NCBI GenBank assembly: GCA_900544995.1
Contig: UQXC01000016.1
Span: 1 to 35,869, forward strand
DNA: 35,869 bases
Reading direction: 5' to 3'
Source: an uncultured Collinsella sp.
GTDB lineage: Bacteria; Actinomycetota; Coriobacteriia; Coriobacteriales; Coriobacteriaceae
The notes beneath the pieces were generated by a model. The model worked only from the letters and a program-made list of their open reading frames with translations, was not told where the DNA came from and ran no database searches. A program made the translations under genes and the position numbers. Shown in pieces: positions 16,203 to 24,372 of the stretch (position 1 is the stretch's first letter; each line of letters begins with the position of its first letter).

Positions 16203-17306
16203 CTACCCCCTCAGCGATTCGATGAGGAAAGCGGCGACCACGCCTGGGCCTCCAACCGAGGCGTAATACTTAGCACGCCCCAAGGCACCATCCGTCGCAA
16301 AGCTCGGATGCTCGTCAACCCAGCCCTCAGGATCTTTGAGGATAGCAGCGAGATTTGCGCGCTTCCACGGCTTGAGGTCGTCGAGCGAAAACTCCCCCGC
16401 GTCCAAGGCCGCTTGGAACTCCTTGGCCATCTGCACCAGGAACTCCTTATAGAACTTAGGCGCCAGGCGCACGTAGTTCCACATATACGAATCGTACTTA
16501 ATGAGCTGATTGAACTTGAGCATGCGCGCGACATCGCCGCTTGCGTGGTCGCAGGCATAATCCTCTCGAATCCAACGCTCAATCTCGGCATACTCGGTAT
16601 TGACGCAAAAGACCTTAGCCGAAGAATTGACCGAGGAATTCTCGTTGTCCTGGCGATAAGACAACACGGCATCATGAAGGTAAACAGCCTTATCGGCGCA
16701 CGCGATCACCTTAAAGGCGAATGACGTGTCCTGAAAGGATGCCCCCGGAGTCGGCAGGAACGTAATGCCGTTGCGCTCAAGAAAATCGCGACGGTACACG
16801 GCCGACCAAATCGACGGCTTTTGCTTAAAGAACTGCGTCGTATCGCTCGGGTGCACCGGCTTGCCGCAGTCCTTGGCTTTAAACATCTCGTGCAGCGAAC
16901 GGCGCTCCTCGGGCTTAGACCAGTAGAAATCAAAATTCGCCTTCGCAAAGTCGGCATTATTGCCATCGGCGGCCGAGACAAGCTTTTCGAGTGCGTCGGG
17001 CGCCATAAAGTCATCGGACTCCAAGATGCCAACGTACTTGCCACGCGCCATCTCCAGGCCGCGGTTCATCGAGTCGCCGTAGCCGCTGTTGGTCTTGTCG
17101 ATCATCTTGACGCGCCCATCGCGCTCCATATACTCGCGGATTATCGCCGGCGAGTTGTCGGTCGACCCGTCGTTAATGCAGATGATCTCAATATCCTTGA
17201 GCGTCTGCGCCAGGGCGGAATCGAGGCACTCGCGCAGGTAGCGCTGAACATTGTAAATGGGAATAAGCAGCGACAGAACAGGGCTGCCAGAGGCGTTAGT
17301 AGACAA
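16203..17306 (-). CDS. Family-2 glycosyltransferase (A type), first gene of the operon
   Basis: The TTG at 17306 follows AAGGAG by five bases. The 367-residue protein has LSLLIPIYNVQRYLRECLDS, INDGSTDNS, NSGYGDSMNRGLEMARGKYV and ESDDF. Downstream blocks (PSIWSAVYRRDFLERNGITF, PTPGASFQDTSFAFKV, YRQDNENSSVNSSAKVFCV) are shared with the A' protein. It heads a run of five closely spaced glycosyltransferase genes transcribed leftward. Its promoter must lie in the 113-bp region shared with the divergent acyltransferase gene; I see no strong consensus box for it. Confidence 0.87.
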   Translation of the reverse strand: MSTNASGSPVLSLLIPIYNVQRYLRECLDSALAQTLKDIEIICINDGSTDNSPAIIREYMERDGRVKMIDKTNSGYGDSMNRGLEMARGKYVGILESDDFMAPDALEKLVSAADGNNADFAKANFDFYWSKPEERRSLHEMFKAKDCGKPVHPSDTTQFFKQKPSIWSAVYRRDFLERNGITFLPTPGASFQDTSFAFKVIACADKAVYLHDAVLSYRQDNENSSVNSSAKVFCVNTEYAEIERWIREDYACDHASGDVARMLKFNQLIKYDSYMWNYVRLAPKFYKEFLVQMAKEFQAALDAGEFSLDDLKPWKRANLAAILKDPEGWVDEHPSFATDGALGRAKYYASVGGPGVVAAFLIESLRG

Positions 17307-17372
17307 ATGTGCTCCTTAGGAAATACCTGTCGTTTCATGGTATCAAAGGGTCAGCGCGCCAGCGGGCGTTTA

Positions 17373-17378
17373 TATAAT
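17373..17378 (+). promoter_or_regulatory. Probable -10 box (TATAAT) for the acyltransferase gene
   Basis: A consensus TATAAT lies 41 bp upstream of the ATG at 17419, in the intergenic region shared with the leftward operon. No matching -35 box is evident 17 bp upstream. Confidence 0.4.
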
Positions 17379-17418
17379 CTATGGAGCTCGCAGAGGCAAA
17401 CCGATACGAAAGGACGTC

Positions 17419-18549
17419 ATGCAGCCCAAAGCCGCACGCAACATACCCATCGAAGCCTTGCGCTTGGTCGCGGTCGCCGGAATCGCCATATTTCACACCT
17501 TTCAGTGGGCCTTCCAGGCAGCCTGTGTCGGCGCCGTGGAATATGTCCCACTTGCGATGTTCCCCTATTCCGGCGTGCTCGGCTTTATTAACTTGCTTGG
17601 CTGCTGGGCCAACGAGGTCTTCTTTATGATCTCGGGCTATTTTCTCATCGCTTCGGCCGCGCGTGCTTGGGACGGTGGAGCAACGTGGAAATCGCAAATG
17701 CAACGGACGGCGCAGCGCCTGGGCAAGGTCGTTATGCCCACTGCGTTTTATTGCCTCGTGGCGCTCGCGTGGTCCACGGTCGTCTCCCCCATTCCCGACG
17801 TTACCCTCAACACGCAGTACTGGTACACGCTAGGCCTTGAGTTTATCTGGGTCTATGCCGCCACGGTCTTCATGGCGCCATGGTTTGGACTGGCTAAGAG
17901 TCGACTCCCCCAGAAAACCTACACGACGACGGTCATCGCCGTTGGCATCCTCGCATTTGTTGTTAACGGGTATTTAGCCGCCATGAGTGCGACAAGCGGC
18001 GGTGAGTTTTCTTGGCTGCAGAAGCTCATGAGCGCTGCCACGTACGTAATCGCGTTTTTGATCGGCGGGCTGCTCCGCGACGTAACCGATGTCATGGATT
18101 CGGACAGGGCGGGCGCCTTGGGCATGCGGTCGCTCGCAGCGGTTTTGGTGCTCGCCACCATCCTGGAAGGAGCACTCTCCTACACCGGCAACCTCACGGC
18201 GATGGCAGTCCTCTCCTACAAATCGACCTCGCTGATCTCGTTTGCCCTCGCTGCCGCCTCCCTGCTCTTTGCGGCAACCCGACGCAGTGCCCCAGGCAAT
18301 CCGCGGACTGCGGGTGTCATCGTCACCTTATCGACCGCCACGCTCGGTTTCTATGTGATGCAGTCGCTCACCAGTAGCCTGTGGCGTCCCGTCTTCAATA
18401 CGTTGCTCGCAAACATACTGGTCAGCCAAAACAGCCCGGCAGCTATATGTATCGTCACGGGTACCGTCATTAGCATCGTCTTTGCCTTAGCGCTCCTCAT
18501 CATCGATGCAGCCAGAAGCCTTATCGCTCGCAAGCTCAAGCGGCAATAG
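17419..18549 (+). CDS. Membrane acyltransferase family 3 protein
   Basis: The ATG at 17419 has GAAAGGA upstream. The 376-residue protein begins RNIPIEALRLVAVAGIAIFH, the arginine-rich opening helix and IxxxH block of acyltransferase family 3 enzymes, and continues with about ten hydrophobic segments (for example WANEVFFMISGYFLIASAAR, FIWVYAATVFMAPWFGLA). These integral membrane enzymes move acetyl or similar groups to sugars of the cell surface. Lying divergent from a glycosyltransferase operon, it probably decorates the same glycan. The acyl donor and acceptor are not predictable. Length is normal for the family. Confidence 0.85.
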   Translation: MQPKAARNIPIEALRLVAVAGIAIFHTFQWAFQAACVGAVEYVPLAMFPYSGVLGFINLLGCWANEVFFMISGYFLIASAARAWDGGATWKSQMQRTAQRLGKVVMPTAFYCLVALAWSTVVSPIPDVTLNTQYWYTLGLEFIWVYAATVFMAPWFGLAKSRLPQKTYTTTVIAVGILAFVVNGYLAAMSATSGGEFSWLQKLMSAATYVIAFLIGGLLRDVTDVMDSDRAGALGMRSLAAVLVLATILEGALSYTGNLTAMAVLSYKSTSLISFALAAASLLFAATRRSAPGNPRTAGVIVTLSTATLGFYVMQSLTSSLWRPVFNTLLANILVSQNSPAAICIVTGTVISIVFALALLIIDAARSLIARKLKRQ

Positions 18550-18613
18550 ACACGCTGCCGTCAGACGCCAAAGCCGCTACAGCCGTGGCAGGTTCCTGCG
18601 TTTTATTCAAAGC

Positions 18614-18644
18614 TTGCCGTCAAGGTGCGCCGAGCCTTTACAAT
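18614..18644 (+). promoter_or_regulatory. Possible promoter of the GlfT-like gene
   Basis: TTGCCG (18614-18619) and TACAAT (18639-18644) are separated by 19 bp, slightly long. The start codon is 76 bp downstream of the -10 box. Confidence 0.35.
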
Positions 18645-18719
18645 AAGACAGTCCCAAGGACGTATTCGATAGCTTCCGCGCAGCACTCGCCCGCCGCGCG
18701 TGAAAGGATATATTGCCCC

Positions 18720-19739
18720 ATGCCTACAACCCTTCCCGCCCCCATCGATAAGCTCGCCATCGTCGTCGTTACGTACAAGCGCCAGGAACTCCTAGCCAAC
18801 TTGTTCGACTCCATGACCGGGCTCACGGCAACGCCTTGGCGCATCGTAATTGTCGATAACGAGAATTCGCGCGAGACCGAGGCCATGTGCACCGCATTCA
18901 ACGAGCGCTTGGCCAACCTGTGGGGCATCGACACCGAGCAGCCCGACGCGCAGGGCGGCACCGACCGTGTCATCTACGCCCCGCAGCTCGAAAACGGCGG
19001 CGGTGCGGGCGGCTTCTCCGCCGGCACTAAATGCGCCTATGACCTGGGCGCCCAGTGGTTCTGGGTCATGGACGACGACGTGCTCGTCATCCCTGAAGGC
19101 ATCGAGCGCTTGGCCAAGTGGACCGACCGCTACGACGTCATCCAGGGTTCGCGCCTGGACTTCGACGGCGGCGCGTTCTTTTGGCAGTACCAACTGATCC
19201 TTTCGCTCGGCATTCCAAACCCTGTCGCCAAGTGGGATCTGGGTCCCGAGGGCTACCGCACCATGAACCAGCTGTGCTTTGAGGGCGGCATGTTCTCGCG
19301 CCGCGTGGTCGACAAGATTGGCCTGCCCGATGCGCGCTTCTTTATCTACGGCGACGATGCCTGCTACGGCTACGTGGCCAGCCAACACTTCCCCGCCGCC
19401 GTTGTTGCTGACGTGGTTCTCAAGCGCGCCCGCGCCGTCTCTAACTGGGATATCGCCGGCAAGCGCCAGCTCAACTCCACGAGCGACACCAACCGCTACT
19501 ACATCATGCGCAACCGAGGCTTCCTCGCTCGCTATATGCAGATCTACGGTGACTACCACCCCATGCTGTTCCGCCTAGGCAATGCCGCGACCTTCTGCAA
19601 GGAATTCATTCGCCTGGCCGCGGTCGACAAGTGCTTTAAGACCGGCATTCCGGCGCTGCGCCGAGGCATGAAAGACGCCCGCAAGATCATCAAGGATCCC
19701 AACTGGAAGCCCATGCCGCCCATGAAGGACACCGAGTAA
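18720..19739 (+). CDS. GlfT-like galactofuranosyltransferase-family glycosyltransferase
   Basis: The frame is open from 18585, but I take the ATG at 18720, which has AAAGGA upstream and starts just before the GT-A fold. The 339-residue protein has LAIVVVTYKRQELLANLFDS, VIVDNENS, QLENGGGAGGFSAGTKCAYD and the metal-binding WVMDDDV. FIYGDDACYGYVASQHFPA and TNRYYIMRNRGFLARYMQ follow. The asparagine- and glycine-rich NGGGAGGF block with DDD and a later FIYGDD is typical of GlfT/rhamnosyl-type GT2 enzymes. It presumably adds galactofuranose or rhamnose to a surface glycan, together with the operon to its left. It is convergent with the next gene, 24 bp away. Confidence 0.8.
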   Translation: MPTTLPAPIDKLAIVVVTYKRQELLANLFDSMTGLTATPWRIVIVDNENSRETEAMCTAFNERLANLWGIDTEQPDAQGGTDRVIYAPQLENGGGAGGFSAGTKCAYDLGAQWFWVMDDDVLVIPEGIERLAKWTDRYDVIQGSRLDFDGGAFFWQYQLILSLGIPNPVAKWDLGPEGYRTMNQLCFEGGMFSRRVVDKIGLPDARFFIYGDDACYGYVASQHFPAAVVADVVLKRARAVSNWDIAGKRQLNSTSDTNRYYIMRNRGFLARYMQIYGDYHPMLFRLGNAATFCKEFIRLAAVDKCFKTGIPALRRGMKDARKIIKDPNWKPMPPMKDTE

Positions 19740-19763
19740 CGGAAGCCGGAAACACCCCGGCGC

Positions 19764-21560
19764 TTAAAGCCGCTGGCACACCGCTGCCACACGCTGCCCG
19801 TCAAACCCGAATCCCCAGCGCATGCGACCCACGCCGGGTCGCGGCACACGGATTTCGTCGATGCCGTCGCGCTCTATGTCGAGCAGCGCCTGCACGGCCA
19901 GCAATTCCAGGCCCAGCGCATCCACACCGGGGTCATACATCATGTTGATCGTTATCAGCGGACGTTCATCGAGCATACCGATCGTATCGGCTATGTCGAA
20001 CACGGCGCCCGTAGGAAAAACCTGGATGTCCCAGCGATCCGCGCCACACTTTCGCCTCGAAGCAGGATTGGCATAGCCCGGCAATCCAAAGCAGAGTCCT
20101 TGCAAGAGTAGGTGATATGGCAGCGGTGTATCTGGGTCGGTCGCACCGATTCCCGCATCTCCCAAGATGCGGCTTAGCGCCCGCCTCACGGTATCCTCGT
20201 TCCCATGGCACAGCCCGTCGCGAAACGCATCGACGTCTCGATTGTCTTCTGCAGCGCACTCAAACCACTCAACAATCACTAGACGCAAGGCCCGGCGAAG
20301 CTCTTTATTGGGCAATCGCAAGGCACGGAGGCGATCGCCACGCTCTGGCTCCTCAGTCATATCCGTCGTGAGAAAACCGGACAGATATAGCGCTGTCCAC
20401 ATGCCATCGTCAGGCGAGACATCTGGCTCTGCAGTGCCCAAACAAAGCGGGACCTCAGCGCACCCATGGGCCTCGAGCAAATCGAACAAGTCCGAAAGAC
20501 GCTCGAGATTCCACCCGGCAACTACCCTACTCAGGCAATCGGCATATCCATACAGATCGGCACGCACGGGCGCCGTGCAGCCTCGGTCCAGAAAACCGAT
20601 CACGCGCGCCGGACTCGAGCAATAGGCCCTGCCAAACCGATACCCCTCGAGCCATTCACGCGCATCATCCAGATATTCCTCGCGCCCAGCATGATTCAAC
20701 AGAGCCTCGACCTCGACATCCGAAAAGCCGAACCAACGGTCACACCACGTCGAAAGCGGCGTCGACAGACAATACGAGCAACTGCGCGAAGAAAGCGCCG
20801 CTTCGACAGGACTGGGACGCTCCCCCATCAGACAAGCAAAACGTAGCGAATGGCCCGCGGCAGCAATGGCGTCAAACAGCACACGGTCAAGTAGTTCTGC
20901 CGGATCGGCGTCGGAAGCGTCCCTCGCGCTCGCATGGCGAGACCACGCCGCATCGTACCCATCAACGAGCAATACAACCTGCTCATCGCAGGCAATCTCC
21001 AGCAGCTCTATAAGCACACCGAGCACCGAGTCAATCTCGTCCGCGCTCGCCACGCCACGCGCGACACGTTCGATGTGACGCACCTTATCTCGAGCTAAAT
21101 CCGGAGCCTCCAAGAGAGCCAACAAGCGAGCGCACTCGCCCGAAAGGGCATCGCGCACGACGCCGGCAACAGCGGGGCCACGCCTCGCAGCGCCAGAAAA
21201 GTCCAGCGATATCACCGGATAGCAAGCATACTCATCCCGATAGCGCCCACCGTCCGCATCCCAAATCTGAACATCGGCAAACGAGATCCGACCGGCGCGA
21301 CCGACCGCCGGACGCTCCAGAAAAGCCCTGAGCATCGACAAGTTCATGCTCTTGCCAAAACCCTCGGGTCGACAGCACACCACAACGGACGCGTCACAGT
21401 CCAACACATCGGCAATAAACATGGTCTTGTCGACCAGTGTGCAGCAACCAAGAGCCTCCGCATAGTCGTGCATGCCAATGGGCAAAACCACATCGTCGGC
21501 ACAGCCAATCAAACGCACGCCAAAGCCGGCAGCACAACCATTATTTGCCTGTTCAGACAC
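19764..21560 (-). CDS. AAA-ATPase-like protein with degenerate motifs
   Basis: The frame is open to 21692, but the likely start is GTG 21560 (or the TTG at 21563), preceded by AGGGGGAA. The 598-residue protein follows the AAA-ATPase_like plus DUF1703 layout: DKTMFIADVL, Walker A-like CCRPEGFGKSMNLSML (residues about 62-77), Walker B-like VVLLVDGYD (about 195-203), WFGFSDVEVEALL and WLEGYRFG. The family usually reads RPRRFGKS and LIDEYD, so the glutamate of Walker B is glycine here. The C-terminal PD-(D/E)xK nuclease part normally has an ExK motif; here the matching strand reads PLITINMMYD, without it. The protein may bind nucleotide but is probably not a working nuclease. Function is unknown; the family is common in anaerobes. 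It lies leftward, after the anchored surface protein gene and its terminator. Confidence 0.75.
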   Translation of the reverse strand: MSEQANNGCAAGFGVRLIGCADDVVLPIGMHDYAEALGCCTLVDKTMFIADVLDCDASVVVCCRPEGFGKSMNLSMLRAFLERPAVGRAGRISFADVQIWDADGGRYRDEYACYPVISLDFSGAARRGPAVAGVVRDALSGECARLLALLEAPDLARDKVRHIERVARGVASADEIDSVLGVLIELLEIACDEQVVLLVDGYDAAWSRHASARDASDADPAELLDRVLFDAIAAAGHSLRFACLMGERPSPVEAALSSRSCSYCLSTPLSTWCDRWFGFSDVEVEALLNHAGREEYLDDAREWLEGYRFGRAYCSSPARVIGFLDRGCTAPVRADLYGYADCLSRVVAGWNLERLSDLFDLLEAHGCAEVPLCLGTAEPDVSPDDGMWTALYLSGFLTTDMTEEPERGDRLRALRLPNKELRRALRLVIVEWFECAAEDNRDVDAFRDGLCHGNEDTVRRALSRILGDAGIGATDPDTPLPYHLLLQGLCFGLPGYANPASRRKCGADRWDIQVFPTGAVFDIADTIGMLDERPLITINMMYDPGVDALGLELLAVQALLDIERDGIDEIRVPRPGVGRMRWGFGFDGQRVAAVCQRL

Positions 21561-21689
21561 CAAAACATTCCCCCTAAATCGCAACACGATGCCAATTGTA
21601 ATGACCGCCTCGCGCGTACAGATGTCGCCGCGTGAACATATCGGGCAACGGTAGCAACAAGAGGTGTGAGGGGGCATAACTAATCGTTG

Positions 21690-21730
21690 CACAACAAAAC
21701 GGGGCCCGATGCATTCGCACCGGACCCCGT
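21690..21730 (-). terminator. Rho-independent terminator of the anchored surface protein gene
   Basis: On the minus strand, ACGGGGTCCG pairs with CGGGCCCCGT (one G-U pair) around a 12-base loop and is followed by TTTGTTG. It lies 33 bp past the gene's stop. Confidence 0.7.
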
Positions 21731-21762
21731 CCCGACTCTTTAGTTATCAAGCAACCGAGAGG

Positions 21763-23577
21763 CTACTCCTCCGAGCCGTCCTCCCCAGAAGCTTTCTTCT
21801 GCTGATCGAGCTTATGCTTACCACTTACGATAGACGTAGCGCCCAGTGTGGCCAAGCTTGCGCTGGCAAGGCTCGCCATCACAATCAGATCGCCCGTCTT
21901 GGGCATATTGCCGCCCGAAGTCTTAGTCGTTGTAGTGGTGGTTGTAGTGGTCACCGTCTTGGAGTCATTTTGCTCCTGGTTCTGGTTGTCGGTGTTGCCC
22001 TTACTGCTGTCCTCGCCCTGCTGCTTTCCGTCCTCGGTCTTGTCCTTGTTCTTGTCCTTCTCCTCAGATTCAGACTTCTTGTCCTCGTCCTTCTTCTGAG
22101 CGGACTTGTCGTCCTTCTCATCAGAGCTAGAACCCTTATCGGATTCAACCTTCTCGGAAGCCTTATCCTTGGAATCGCCCTTTACGGCTTCGGTCTTTTC
22201 CGTGGAAGCCTGATCAGAGTTGTCCTTGTTCTGGGTCGAGCCGTTATTGACGCCAGCCATCAGCGAAGAGCCCAGCGTAGAACCAAGCTGCACGGAGAAA
22301 GAAGGCTTCTTGTCCGGCGAAGCAACGGGAGCGTCCGGCGCCTTATTCGAGTCGTCCTTGGAAGCATCGGAATCAGGGGTTGCGTCAGAGCCGGAGCCGT
22401 TGTTAGAGCCGCTGTAAACGGACGAATCGCTCGAGCCGGTGGATGAGTTAGAGGTGCCAGCGCCGGTCGAACCAGAAGCGTCGCTGTCCGTATTGCCGGC
22501 AGAGCTTGAAGACGAATCGCCCGCAGCAGAGCCGTTCAAATTGGAGCCGTTCGGGGTAGAGCCGTCGTTGGTAGTGCCACCAGCAGAGCCATTACCGTCA
22601 GCATCGGTCGAGGGCGCATCCATCCTGTCATCGTTGGCATCGTCACTCGAGTCGTCATTCGAATCAGGTGTCGGCGAGGGCGCCGGCGTAGGCTCGGGCC
22701 GCACGGGCGTCGCAGCGGCAGCCTCGTCCTCGGCGATATAGACCAGGCAGTCCTTTAGCTCGTTGCGGTAGCGGTTCTTCCAGCCCTCATGATACTGGGG
22801 CTGACTCGAAAACTTGGTGGCGACATTGTTGACCACGCTATTGGAGAGCGCCGTCACAAACTCGCGGTCGGACATATCGTTGGAAAGATTCGCCCAGCGG
22901 AAAAAGTCCCTGCAGCCACCAGTGCCGCACATGTTGGTGATGCTCCACACCATGCCCTTGACGCAATCGGCGCGGCCCGAAATATCAATACCCAGGCCGC
23001 TCTTGAGCCACGCCTCGGTCACCGCATAGTACGAGTTGTACGCATAGGCATCCTGCAGAGCCGAAAACTCAGCAGGATCGGTGTTATAAGCACCCTGGAA
23101 GGCATCCTGCGCGATATGGCCCAGCTCGGTGAGCTGACCGTTCTCGTACATGGCATTGCTCGTGTTGGAAATCTCGCTGCCGCGATCAATCGTATCCTTG
23201 AGCATGCAGTATTTTTCGGGGTTGTAGTTGTAGGCCTGCTTCATAAACGGGATGAGCGACCAACGACGGTCGAACTGGTAGTAGCCCAGTGCGTTATAGC
23301 CGTCACCATACGAAAATCCCTGGTTGTAATTACCATGGCTCTCGTACTTGGTAAAGTACTTCATCTCAGGAGTCACGTTGACAAACGAGACACCCTGGAC
23401 CGACCTCAGCACGCCCGAGAAAGACTGCTGGGTGTAGAGACCCTTATCGATATCGGTGGCATCCGAGGCAACGCCTGGCGTGGGCTCCTCGGCAGCGGCG
23501 GGTGCCGGCGCGGAAACGGCGCCAAACGAAAGCGCCAGCGTCAGGCCCGCGACAATCGCAGAATGCTTGGGCTGCAT
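21763..23577 (-). CDS. Secreted, sortase-type (MPKTG) anchored surface protein with a lysozyme-like N-terminal domain
   Basis: The ATG at 23577 follows GGGAGGATCTT. The 604-residue protein starts with a signal peptide (SAIVAGLTLALSFGAVSAPA, with cleavage near AAAEE). Residues about 70-290 form a folded domain with MKYFTKYESHGNYNQGF, YNALGYYQFDRRWSLIPF and cysteines (ADCVKGMVWSITNMCGTGGC). E-S-x-G followed by A-L-G-Y-Y-Q-F recalls the catalytic Glu and substrate groove of lytic transglycosylase or lysozyme-like domains; this is inference. A stalk of about 250 residues follows, first Pro-rich, then Ser/Asn/Asp/Gly-rich, then Lys/Glu/Asp-rich, then a run of Thr. Near residue 558 is MPKTGD, a hydrophobic segment and a charged tail. 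MPKTG in place of LPxTG is a known type of variation. A role in cell-wall remodelling or adhesion is plausible. Confidence 0.75.
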   Translation of the reverse strand: MQPKHSAIVAGLTLALSFGAVSAPAPAAAEEPTPGVASDATDIDKGLYTQQSFSGVLRSVQGVSFVNVTPEMKYFTKYESHGNYNQGFSYGDGYNALGYYQFDRRWSLIPFMKQAYNYNPEKYCMLKDTIDRGSEISNTSNAMYENGQLTELGHIAQDAFQGAYNTDPAEFSALQDAYAYNSYYAVTEAWLKSGLGIDISGRADCVKGMVWSITNMCGTGGCRDFFRWANLSNDMSDREFVTALSNSVVNNVATKFSSQPQYHEGWKNRYRNELKDCLVYIAEDEAAAATPVRPEPTPAPSPTPDSNDDSSDDANDDRMDAPSTDADGNGSAGGTTNDGSTPNGSNLNGSAAGDSSSSSAGNTDSDASGSTGAGTSNSSTGSSDSSVYSGSNNGSGSDATPDSDASKDDSNKAPDAPVASPDKKPSFSVQLGSTLGSSLMAGVNNGSTQNKDNSDQASTEKTEAVKGDSKDKASEKVESDKGSSSDEKDDKSAQKKDEDKKSESEEKDKNKDKTEDGKQQGEDSSKGNTDNQNQEQNDSKTVTTTTTTTTTKTSGGNMPKTGDLIVMASLASASLATLGATSIVSGKHKLDQQKKASGEDGSEE

Positions 23578-23716
23578 AAGATCCTCCCTGCATTGGTGTA
23601 GTTAAAGTTCAGTTTGCAAAGATAAAGATAAGTATTGCAGCTCGCCCGTTGTTGCACAACAACCCCTCGGTAAACGGCAACAACCCTCCGCGAAATCTTA
23701 AGGAATTGCGCTCAAC

Positions 23717-24148
23717 CTACAGCTTAATGTCAAAGTTGATCTCGGGGACGGCGGCCAGGTCGGCCAACGTCACGCCGTCGACGTACTTTTCGATCACGTC
23801 GTCCAGGCCACGCCAGAACTTGACGGTGGAACACAGGTCACTGCGGGCGCAGCTGTTGTCGATGCCATCGCACGCCACCGGAGCCGTGCTGCCCTCAACG
23901 GCACGCAGGATGTCGCCGGCACGCACCTCGGCCGGGTCCTTGGCCATCATGTAGCCGCCGCCCTTGCCGCGCACGCTCTTAAGCAGGTCCGCCTTCATAA
24001 GCGGACGAACCAGCTGCTCCAGATACTTTTGCGAGATATGCTCGCGGTCGGCAACCTCTCGCAGGGCAATCTTGCCCTCGGCGTCGCCCAGCGCCGCGAT
24101 ATAGATCATTAGCCGGAGGGCATAGCGGCCCTTAGAAGAAATGAGCAT
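23717..24148 (-). CDS. Rrf2-family iron-sulfur-sensing repressor (IscR-like)
   Basis: The 143-residue protein begins MLISSKGRYALRLMIYIAAL and has the winged helix-turn-helix of Rrf2 proteins (REVADREHISQKYLEQLV, then SVRGKGGGYMMAKDP). Three cysteines at residues 93, 100 and 106 (VACDGIDNSC, ARSDLC) are placed as in IscR-type sensors that bind an iron-sulfur cluster. It is divergent from sufC, 224 bp away, and the gap holds matched inverted repeats. I infer that it senses cluster supply and controls both itself and the suf operon. The exact orthologue name (IscR or SufR) is not assignable from sequence alone. Confidence 0.88.
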   Translation of the reverse strand: MLISSKGRYALRLMIYIAALGDAEGKIALREVADREHISQKYLEQLVRPLMKADLLKSVRGKGGGYMMAKDPAEVRAGDILRAVEGSTAPVACDGIDNSCARSDLCSTVKFWRGLDDVIEKYVDGVTLADLAAVPEINFDIKL

Positions 24149-24168
24149 ACCTACCCTCCCATCGCATC

Positions 24169-24199
24169 TGGGACAACATAACCAGGTTTGTTTGTCCCA
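24169..24199. promoter_or_regulatory. Probable Rrf2-regulator operator 1
   Basis: A 31-bp inverted repeat with half-sites TGGGACAA and TTGTCCCA separated by 15 bp. It lies 21 bp upstream of the regulator's start codon, so it could overlap that gene's own promoter. The same geometry is repeated at 24213-24243. Confidence 0.7.
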
Positions 24200-24212
24200 A
24201 ATTTAAAGTAAG

Positions 24213-24243
24213 TGGGACAAACACAACAGGTTATTTTGTCCCA
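24213..24243. promoter_or_regulatory. Probable Rrf2-regulator operator 2
   Basis: Half-sites TGGGACAA and TTGTCCCA, again with a 15-bp spacer. Its centre is 44 bp from that of operator 1, about four helical turns, so two dimers could bind on the same DNA face. The spacers of both sites share a CAGGTT core. Confidence 0.7.
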
Positions 24244-24264
24244 GAATTTGAAAAGTCGAGTGGA

Positions 24265-24308
24265 TTAGTCGGGTTTTCCCTTGACTAACGCCGAACCCAT
24301 AGTAACTT
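24265..24308 (+). promoter_or_regulatory. suf operon promoter with a dyad over the -35 box
   Basis: TTGACT (24281-24286) and TAACTT (24303-24308), 16 bp apart, are the best promoter candidate, 65 bp before the sufC start. TTAGTC (24265-24270) and GACTAA (24283-24288) form an inverted repeat with a 12-bp spacer that covers the -35 box. Its half-sites differ from the TGGGACAA sites, so a second mode of control is possible. Confidence 0.5.
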
Positions 24309-24372
24309 TATTCCGAGAAGATTCCTAGGGTTTAGTACACCTATGAGTACACCATATACAGAGAGGGACAGC

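Noticed and set aside
24244..24372. Riboswitch or structured leader before sufC
   Set aside because: The region is short and is accounted for by a promoter and dyads. No known riboswitch core or terminator is visible.
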